A stretch of DNA of 10,246 nt from positions 1 to 10,246 of the forward strand of contig JAOZKO010000080.1 of NCBI GenBank assembly GCA_029935325.1. The letters are read 5' to 3'. Position 1 is the stretch's first letter; each line of letters opens with the position of its first letter. Below are positions 5,610-10,246 of the stretch, piece by piece. The notes beneath the pieces are model-generated. The model did no database searches. It was not told the origin of the DNA and saw only the letters and a program-made list of their open reading frames with translations. The position numbers were made by a program, and so were the translations under genes. The DNA is from Bacteroidales bacterium. Lineage in GTDB: Bacteria; Bacteroidota; Bacteroidia; Bacteroidales; UBA1556.

Positions 5610-7025
5610 ATGGGAAGAGGAAGACGTAATTTACCAAAGTTTGAGAATATAGAGATTATTGCTGCTGGAAGCGAAGGCAAAGCAATTGCTAAAGTGGACG
5701 ATAAGGTAATATTTATACCTTTTGCAGCTCCAGGAGATATTGTGGATTTGCAGGTTGTAAAAAAGAAAAAGTCGTATTTAGAAGCCAAAGTAACACATAT
5801 ACATAAATCATCGGAATTGCGCATTGAACCAAAATGTAGTCACTTTGCTGTTTGTGGTGGTTGCAAATGGCAACACCTCCCCTATGATGAGCAAATTAAA
5901 TTCAAGCAACAACAAGTAAAAGATCAATTGGAAAGAATTGGTAAAATTGATACTTCCAGCATGCAAGATATTATTGGCGCTCCAGATGATTACTACTATC
6001 GTAATAAGCTGGAATATACTTTCTCTAACTTGGCTTGGCTAACTGAATTTTCAAAAGACATCGATTATTCAGAACGAAATATGAATGCATTAGGTTTTCA
6101 TATCCCTGGTATGTTCGATAGGATATTAAATATTGACCATTGCTATTTGCAAGCTGAACCTAGTAATGAAATCCGATTAGCAGTTAAGAAATATGCTGAT
6201 GAGAATTCATTAAACTATTTTGATATTAGAAGGCAAACGGGCTTTCTTCGGAATTTAATTATCCGAACTGCATCAACTTCAGACCTTATGGTTATTGTAG
6301 TTTTGTATCATGAAGATGAGGAAAAACGAGAAGCTTTGCTAAATCACATTCAGGAACTGTTCCCTCAAATTACTTCATTGATGTATATTATTAATGAAAA
6401 GAAGAATGATAGCATTACTGACCAAGAGGTAAAATTATTTGCTGGAAAAGATCATATGATGGAGGAAATGGAAGGTCTGAAATTTAAGGTTGGGCCAAAA
6501 TCATTCTACCAAACCAATAATAAACAAGCATACAATTTATATAAAATAACTCGTGATTATGCTCATTTAACTGGCAACGAATTGGTTTATGATTTATATA
6601 CCGGAACTGGAACCATTGCAAACTTTATCGCATCTAAAGCCAAGAAAGTAATTGGCATTGAGTATGTTGATGAGGCAATTGAAGATGCAAAGATAAATTC
6701 TGAATTAAATAGTATCAGCAATACTGAATTTTTTGCTGGTGATATGGTAAAGGTTTTAGACGATTTATTTGTGGATACACATGGCAAGCCCGATGTAATT
6801 ATCACCGACCCACCAAGAGCAGGAATGCATCCAAAAGTTGTGGAACTTCTTAATAGAATTGAAGCAAATCGTATTGTTTACGTAAGCTGCAATAGCGCTA
6901 CTCAAGCTAGGGATTTAGAAATACTTAAAGAGAAATACGATATTAAAGAAATTCAGCCTATTGATATGTTCCCACAAACACACCATGTTGAAAATGTTGT
7001 AGTTTTAGAACTAAAATCCAATTAA
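5610..7025 (+). CDS. rlmD: RlmD/TrmA-family rRNA uracil-C5 methyltransferase
   Basis: A SAM-dependent RNA methyltransferase making 5-methyluridine, most likely at 23S rRNA U1939; a related 23S site cannot be excluded. Residues 11-65 form a TRAM RNA-binding domain. Cys76, Cys82, Cys85 and Cys178 have the spacing of the 4Fe-4S ligands of RlmD (CxxxxxCGGC, then a distant Cys). The SAM site is DLYTGTGT (328-335), with acidic E351 after the next strand. DPPRAGMHP is at 400-408, the catalytic nucleophile is Cys427 in YVSCNSAT, and the general base is probably E461 in HHVENVVVLEL. At 471 residues the length is typical. The ATG at 5610 is preceded by AT-rich sequence without a Shine-Dalgarno site, as is common in Bacteroidota. 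It is first in a tight operon with an outer-membrane protein and a CvfB-like protein. Confidence 0.92.
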   Translation: MGRGRRNLPKFENIEIIAAGSEGKAIAKVDDKVIFIPFAAPGDIVDLQVVKKKKSYLEAKVTHIHKSSELRIEPKCSHFAVCGGCKWQHLPYDEQIKFKQQQVKDQLERIGKIDTSSMQDIIGAPDDYYYRNKLEYTFSNLAWLTEFSKDIDYSERNMNALGFHIPGMFDRILNIDHCYLQAEPSNEIRLAVKKYADENSLNYFDIRRQTGFLRNLIIRTASTSDLMVIVVLYHEDEEKREALLNHIQELFPQITSLMYIINEKKNDSITDQEVKLFAGKDHMMEEMEGLKFKVGPKSFYQTNNKQAYNLYKITRDYAHLTGNELVYDLYTGTGTIANFIASKAKKVIGIEYVDEAIEDAKINSELNSISNTEFFAGDMVKVLDDLFVDTHGKPDVIITDPPRAGMHPKVVELLNRIEANRIVYVSCNSATQARDLEILKEKYDIKEIQPIDMFPQTHHVENVVVLELKSN

Positions 7026-7035
7026 GATACAAATT

Positions 7036-7752
7036 ATGAAGCTTAAGACCATTTTAATTAGTTTAATGCTACTCATCAGTATTGGTGTACAGTCTCAAGC
7101 AATGTGGATTCTTATTTTTGGCGATAAACTTTCCAATGATTTTATGCAATCAGGAATTAATTTTTCTATTGCTAAAAGTAATTACACAAATCTGGAAACC
7201 CCTAATAACCTCTACTCATGGGCATTAGGAGGCTTTATGGATTTCAATCTAAAACAAAGCAAATGGAATATTTCGGTAGATATGACTTTTAAAAGTCCTA
7301 CTGGAGCAAGTAATCTTAATAATTATTACAGCCACTACCCTATTATTGATACAGGAATAGTTTCTGAAAATATAAGTTTTGAAAATACAAATTTCACATT
7401 ACCAATTTTTTTGAAATACAAGACTAAGTATGTGAATTTTGGAATTGGTCCTCAATTTAGTTTATTGTATAAGTCAACACTAAAGTATGATGCAATAACT
7501 AGTGACGATTATGAAATTTCTGTTAAGAATGATGCAAAGAAGCATGTTAACATATTTGATGTGGGAGTTACTGGAGTGGTAGAATTTTATCTTACACCAA
7601 AAAAACCTAAAACATCTTTAAGAATAGGACTACGATATTATCATGGTTTTTTAGCACCTCTAAAAGCCTATTCTTCAGCGAGAAATTCAGTATTTATGCT
7701 TTCATTTGGAATCCCAATTGTAGGCAAAGAAGAAGTTAAAAAAATCAACTAA
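7036..7752 (+). CDS. Outer-membrane beta-barrel protein (PorT-like family), function unknown
   Basis: A 238-residue exported protein. The N-terminus is a signal peptide (MKLKT, then a hydrophobic run to about 18, with cleavage likely around QSQA, 19-22). The mature chain alternates short polar and aromatic-rich segments such as WNISVDMTF, FTLPIFLKYK, VNFGIGPQFSLLYK and SLRIGLRYYHGF, separated by polar loops. It ends in a strand-like segment (FMLSFGIPIVG) followed by a charged tail. This is the pattern of the small OMP_b-brl barrels common in Bacteroidota. No catalytic motif is visible. It lies 10 bp after rlmD and 11 bp before the CvfB-like gene, so it is cotranscribed with two RNA-related cytosolic proteins, with no obvious functional link. 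The PorT-like name reflects fold resemblance only; a role in type IX secretion is not implied. Confidence 0.75.
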   Translation: MKLKTILISLMLLISIGVQSQAMWILIFGDKLSNDFMQSGINFSIAKSNYTNLETPNNLYSWALGGFMDFNLKQSKWNISVDMTFKSPTGASNLNNYYSHYPIIDTGIVSENISFENTNFTLPIFLKYKTKYVNFGIGPQFSLLYKSTLKYDAITSDDYEISVKNDAKKHVNIFDVGVTGVVEFYLTPKKPKTSLRIGLRYYHGFLAPLKAYSSARNSVFMLSFGIPIVGKEEVKKIN

Positions 7753-7763
7753 GAATAAACATC

Positions 7764-8603
7764 ATGGAAAACGACACAATTAAATTAGGGAAAAATGCTA
7801 GGCTAAGGGTTATGCGTATACTTGATTTTGGATGCTATTTGGATGGCCAAAATCTTGGTGACATTCTACTACCAAAGCGATATATGCCTGATGGTGTTAA
7901 GGAAGACGACGAAGTAGAAGTATTTATATATAACGATTCTGAGGATAGAATTATAGCTACAAATGAGAAGCCATATATGCAAGTTGGTGAATTTGGTGCT
8001 CTTGAAGTTGTTGAAGTAAATAAGTTTGGAGCTTTTATGGATTGGGGTCTTATGAAAGACCTATTTGTCCCTTTCTTTGAGCAGCAGCACAAAATGATTA
8101 TAGGCAATACTTATGTGGTTTTCGCCTATGTAGATTCTGAATCAGAAAGAATTGCAGCCTCATCAAAACTAGATCAATTTATGCCACTAAACCCACCAAT
8201 ATATGAGCTTGGCGAAGAGGTAGATATAATTATTACCGATAAAACAGATATGGGTTATAAAGCCATAATTAATGAAGAACATTGGGGCTTAATATATATA
8301 AATCAGGTATTTGAGAAAATAAAAATTGGAGATAAGCGAATAGCATATATCCAAAAAATGCGTGATGATGACAAAATAGATCTTAGCTTAACCAAAACTG
8401 GTGGTGAGTTTATTGATGAAGTTTCTCAGAAAATATTATCGATACTAAAAGAAGAGGAATTTATTGGCCTACACGACAAAAGCGATGCCGATGATATCAG
8501 GGATACTTTTGGTATTAGCAAAAAAGCTTTTAAGAAAGCTATTGGTGGCTTATATAAGAAAAGAATTATAGCAATTGAAGAAAACGGTATTCGGATTCTT
8601 TGA
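7764..8603 (+). CDS. CvfB/YitL-like S1 RNA-binding protein
   Basis: A 279-residue protein of the CvfB (YitL) family, cytosolic RNA-binding proteins; the Staphylococcus aureus member affects virulence-gene expression. The order of parts fits the family: an N-terminal S1-like domain (about 8-65, RVMRILDFGCYLDG), and a second S1 domain (about 72-135, LEVVEVNKFGAFMDWG, then LFVPF). A third, weaker S1-type domain follows (about 145-213, VDIIITDKTDMGYKAIIN, ending in KIDLSL). Last is a C-terminal winged-helix segment (about 220-279) with FGISKKAFKKAIGGLYKK. The start ATG lies 11 bp after the barrel gene. It is last in the operon; no intrinsic terminator immediately follows. The target RNA in this lineage is unknown. 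Confidence 0.9.
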   Translation: MENDTIKLGKNARLRVMRILDFGCYLDGQNLGDILLPKRYMPDGVKEDDEVEVFIYNDSEDRIIATNEKPYMQVGEFGALEVVEVNKFGAFMDWGLMKDLFVPFFEQQHKMIIGNTYVVFAYVDSESERIAASSKLDQFMPLNPPIYELGEEVDIIITDKTDMGYKAIINEEHWGLIYINQVFEKIKIGDKRIAYIQKMRDDDKIDLSLTKTGGEFIDEVSQKILSILKEEEFIGLHDKSDADDIRDTFGISKKAFKKAIGGLYKKRIIAIEENGIRIL

Positions 8604-8741
8604 TATTAATAATATAAGCTATGATTGACGACTTTTGCAAACTATAATATTACCGAATAAAATTATTCTAAATATTACCAATTAATGTTTTGTCATAATT
8701 TTTGTTGAAAAAACAAAAATGTACGCCAAAACTACCATGCT

Positions 8742-8798
8742 AATAATAAATACCATGAGTTTTACTCATGGCTATTATTATTTGACCCTTTCAGGGTC
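8742..8798. repeat. REP-like double hairpin
   Basis: First hairpin: bases 8742-8760 pair with 8764-8782 around a TTT loop. There is a perfect inner stem CCATGAGT/ACTCATGG, then 4 and 6 more AT pairs separated by single bulges (a8748, c8772). Immediately after, GACCCT (8784-8789) pairs with AGGGTC (8793-8798) across a TTC loop. A long hairpin, a short TA-rich spacer and a second 'ccctttcaggg' hairpin are the look of Bacteroidota REP elements mobilised by RAYT-type (REP-associated) tyrosine transposases. No transposase is in the window. As it follows the operon it may also slow decay of, or end, the transcript. Confidence 0.65.
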
Positions 8799-8942
8799 AG
8801 CACTTTAAAAGAAATGAAATACACTATCTTCACAAAGGAAACATTGTATGTACCAGTGCAAGTCATAAAAATCAGTAGCTAAGAAATATTTAAATTACAA
8901 TTCCAAAAAAAGATATCACTCAATAATATCAATAATAATCAT

Positions 8943-8950
8943 TATATTTG
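8943..8950 (+). promoter_or_regulatory. -7 box (TATATTTG) for the ybjQ-like gene
   Basis: TATATTTG matches TAnnTTTG and predicts a start near 8954, about 28 bases upstream of the ATG at 8982. A -33 TTG is not evident. Confidence 0.5.
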
Positions 8951-8981
8951 CGAGCATATTAGATAACTAAAGCCTAGCAAA

Positions 8982-9296
8982 ATGATTATTACAACAACAG
9001 ATTTTATTCCCAATCGAGAGATTACTGAAATATTAGGAGTAGCAAGAGGCAGCACTGTGAGAGCAAGAAATATTGGCAGAGATATTTTTGCTGGATTGAA
9101 AAATATTGTGGGTGGAGAAATTGACGAATATACTAAGCTACAAGCAGAATCAAGAGAGCAAGCCATGCAAAGAATGGTGCAAGATGCACAAAGGCTGAAT
9201 GCTGATGCAATTATTAATATTCGACTTACAACAGCAATGGTAATGCAAGGTGCAGCTGAAATTTTAGCTTATGGCACAGCTGTAAAACTTAGCTAA
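8982..9296 (+). CDS. YbjQ/UPF0145 (DUF74) family protein
   Basis: A 104-residue member of the UPF0145/YbjQ family, sometimes labelled a heavy-metal-binding domain, whose function is not established; characterised folds are pentameric dodecin-like rings. Family features are all here: ILGVARGSTVRARNIGRDIF (17-36), then AGLKNIVGGEIDEYTKL (37-53), the helix REQAMQRMVQDAQRLNADAI, and the final strands INIRLTTAMVMQGAAEILAYGTAVKL. No cysteine is present, so cysteine-mediated metal binding is not supported. The ATG at 8982 begins directly at the first strand. Its stop codon abuts the ATG of a 44-residue membrane peptide, suggesting coupled translation. Confidence 0.93.
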   Translation: MIITTTDFIPNREITEILGVARGSTVRARNIGRDIFAGLKNIVGGEIDEYTKLQAESREQAMQRMVQDAQRLNADAIINIRLTTAMVMQGAAEILAYGTAVKLS

Positions 9297-9431
9297 ATGG
9301 ATAGCGTTGCAAAAGTAATACTCAGTATTGATGGCTTATTCTTTCTAATAATGCTTGTTCTTCTTGTTTTCTTGATTTTCAGAAGAATAGACGCCAAAAA
9401 GAAGGAGGATTTTGAGAATAGGGATAATTAG
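9297..9431 (+). CDS. 44-residue single-pass membrane peptide
   Basis: A small ORF whose ATG follows the YbjQ-like stop codon with no gap (TAAATG, 9294-9299). It encodes MDSVAKVILSID, one strongly hydrophobic helix (GLFFLIMLVLLVFLIF, 13-28), then a very charged tail starting RRIDAKKKEDF. The basic residues right after the helix predict a cytoplasmic C-terminus by the positive-inside rule. Frame, tight coupling and a well-formed membrane segment argue for a real gene. I do not recognise a family. The stop codon TAG (9429-9431) lies in the 8-bp sequence repeated on either side of the MITE-like element, so that insertion is immediately after (and may define) its C-terminus. It might anchor or accompany the YbjQ ring at the membrane; that is inference. 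Confidence 0.65.
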   Translation: MDSVAKVILSIDGLFFLIMLVLLVFLIFRRIDAKKKEDFENRDN

Positions 9432-9432
9432 T

Positions 9433-9605
9433 TTCTGCAAGAAAACTCTACAAAATTAGAAATGTATCTTTTGACGATATTTTAACCTTTCTCATTCCGT
9501 ACAGCTGTCGGAACACTGATACAAAGGTATCACTTCGTTTCAAAAAATTAAAATCTCATTCAAAATCTCTCATTTCGTAAAATTTGATAGTTTTCTTGCA
9601 GACAC
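9433..9605. mobile_element. MITE-like element with terminal inverted repeats
   Basis: A ~173-bp non-coding unit. Its left end (ttctgcaagaaaactct...) and the reverse complement of its right end (gtctgcaagaaaactat...) match over about 28 bases with a few mismatches. The 8-bp taattagt lies directly on both sides (9425-9432 and 9606-9613), as a target duplication would. Because actaattagt is itself palindromic, those bases could instead be part of longer inverted repeats. Inside are an imperfect palindrome (9495-9513, ttccg...cggaa around acagctgt) and a hairpin TGATAC/GTATCA (9517-9532). No transposase is encoded. Its left 61 bp recur at 3941-4001. Confidence 0.7.
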
Positions 9606-9672
9606 TAATTAGTATCTGAAATAAATCATAATTTTTACTGAGTACTTATAAATAAAACTAAAGCTTATATTT

Positions 9673-9704
9673 TAAATTTGCTTTTCAATTTTTCTCTACC
9701 TTTA
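9673..9704 (+). promoter_or_regulatory. Promoter region of the fumarase gene
   Basis: Two candidate -7 elements are visible: TAAATTTG (9673-9680), an exact TAnnTTTG match, and TACCTTTA (9697-9704), one base off. With the second as -7, the TTTG at 9677-9680 could act as a -33 element, though its 16-base spacing is short. Leaders would be about 54 or 30 bases. Confidence 0.45.
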
Positions 9705-9737
9705 CAACCTTATTTTTTAACAAAACACAAACTTAAA

Positions 9738-10246
9738 ATGAGCAACTTTATATACCAAGAGCCATTTCCCATAGAAAAGGACGATACGAAGTACCGATTG
9801 ATTACTAAAGACTATGTTTCAACAATAGAAATTGATGGAAGAAAGATTCTAAAAGTAGATCCCAAGGCCTTAGAATTAATTTCTGAGGAAGCAATGACTG
9901 ATGTTAGTTTTTATCTGCGCCCAGCACATCTAAACAAACTTGTTAAGATTCTTGATGATCCAGAGGCTACTGATAATGATAAATTTGTAGCATATACACT
10001 TTTACGTAATTCTGAAGTATCAGCAGAAGGACAATTGCCAACCTGCCAAGATACAGGCACAGCAATTATTATGGGTAAAAAAGGTGAAAATGTTTATACT
10101 GGTGTGAATGATGCAGAATTCTTCTCGAAAGGTGTATTTAATACTTACCAAAATAATAATCTTCGATTTTCGCAAGTGGTTCCTTTTACCATGTTGGAAG
10201 AGAAAAACTCAAGCACAAATTTACCTGCACAAATTGATATTTACTC
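9738..10246 (+). CDS. Class I fumarate hydratase, 5' part (runs off the window)
   Basis: An open frame from ATG 9738 to the window end, 169 codons visible. The key segment LLRNSEVSAEGQLPTCQDTG (88-107) is the class I fumarase (FumA/FumB-type) signature, with Cys103 expected to be one ligand of the 4Fe-4S cluster. The following TGTAIIMGKKGENVYTGVND continues the family pattern. The enzyme reversibly hydrates fumarate to malate in the TCA cycle or in reductive fumarate formation; it is cytosolic and oxygen-sensitive. The N-terminus (MSNFIYQEPFPIEKDDTKYRL) is like that of long single-chain class I enzymes, which carry the alpha and beta regions in one polypeptide. Truncation is due only to the window boundary. 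fumA/fumB-type would be the usual symbol, but I leave it open. Confidence 0.9.
   Translation, partial: MSNFIYQEPFPIEKDDTKYRLITKDYVSTIEIDGRKILKVDPKALELISEEAMTDVSFYLRPAHLNKLVKILDDPEATDNDKFVAYTLLRNSEVSAEGQLPTCQDTGTAIIMGKKGENVYTGVNDAEFFSKGVFNTYQNNNLRFSQVVPFTMLEEKNSSTNLPAQIDIY

Larger units (their letters stand above)
8604..8981. other. Intergenic region with REP-like hairpins and a promoter
   Basis: These 378 bases are AT-rich and carry no convincing gene. They contain an AT-rich inverted repeat at 8699-8719 (8-bp stem, 5-base loop), the REP-like double hairpin at 8742-8798, and a promoter box at 8943-8950. The remaining sequence shows nothing I can name. Confidence 0.6.

Noticed and set aside
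5567..5824. 85-codon minus-strand ORF at the rlmD 5' end
   Set aside because: Antisense to the TRAM domain coding region of rlmD and covering its promoter; not plausible.
7835..8107. 90-codon minus-strand ORF within the CvfB-like gene
   Set aside because: Shadow of the S1-domain coding frame; Ser/Thr-rich translation typical of antisense reading.
8699..8719. Hairpin TTTTTGTT/AACAAAAA as a terminator of the rlmD operon
   Set aside because: Stem is AT-only apart from one pair, lies about 95 bases after the stop and lacks a following U-tract; may be chance.
8814..8882. 22-codon ORF (MKYTIFTKETLYVPVQVIKISS) after the REP-like hairpins
   Set aside because: Very short, no clear ribosome site or promoter, no recognisable family, and in AT-rich intergenic DNA; likely chance.

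Overview
This is an AT-rich stretch of an ordinary Bacteroidota chromosome. Several features point to that phylum. Promoter boxes of the form TAnnTTTG sit a short distance upstream of most genes, and most starts lack a clear Shine-Dalgarno sequence. There is a 7(1) septoil knot (DUF6150-type) exported repeat protein, a CvfB-like protein and a class I fumarase. The sequence alone does not allow a finer placement.

Layout. Bases 1-1860 hold a minus-strand pair, a MobB-like P-loop NTPase followed by ispE. The pair is bracketed by two direct copies of a roughly 133-bp dispersed repeat (1-134 and 1660-1792). Bases 1861-3419 hold folD and queE, also on the minus strand. A divergent promoter region at 3420-3525 separates folD from a plus-strand septoil-knot gene (3526-3864). 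That gene converges on the xseA-xseB exonuclease VII operon (5519 down to 3988, minus strand, ATGA overlap). A second divergent promoter region (5520-5609) drives xseA one way and a three-gene operon the other way: an RlmD-like RNA methyltransferase, an outer-membrane beta-barrel protein and a CvfB-like S1 protein (5610-8603). The gap 8604-8981 carries a REP-like pair of hairpins. After it come a YbjQ/UPF0145 protein (8982-9296), a directly abutting 44-residue membrane peptide (9297-9431), a small MITE-like element (about 9433-9605), and the 5' part of a class I fumarate hydratase gene that runs off the window.

Functionally these are mostly housekeeping genes: isoprenoid precursors (IspE), one-carbon folate (FolD), queuosine/deazaguanine (QueE), DNA repair (XseAB), rRNA methylation (RlmD) and the TCA cycle (fumarase). 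No defence system, CRISPR array, prophage, tRNA or rRNA was seen.

The less ordinary content is the non-coding repeats and two small genes. Three unrelated repeat families occur in 10 kb. One is a MITE-like element whose left 61 bp recurs, without gaps, across the stop codon of xseB. The small genes are the knot-family protein and the membrane sORF fused end-to-start to ybjQ. I did not find a convincing new multi-gene system.
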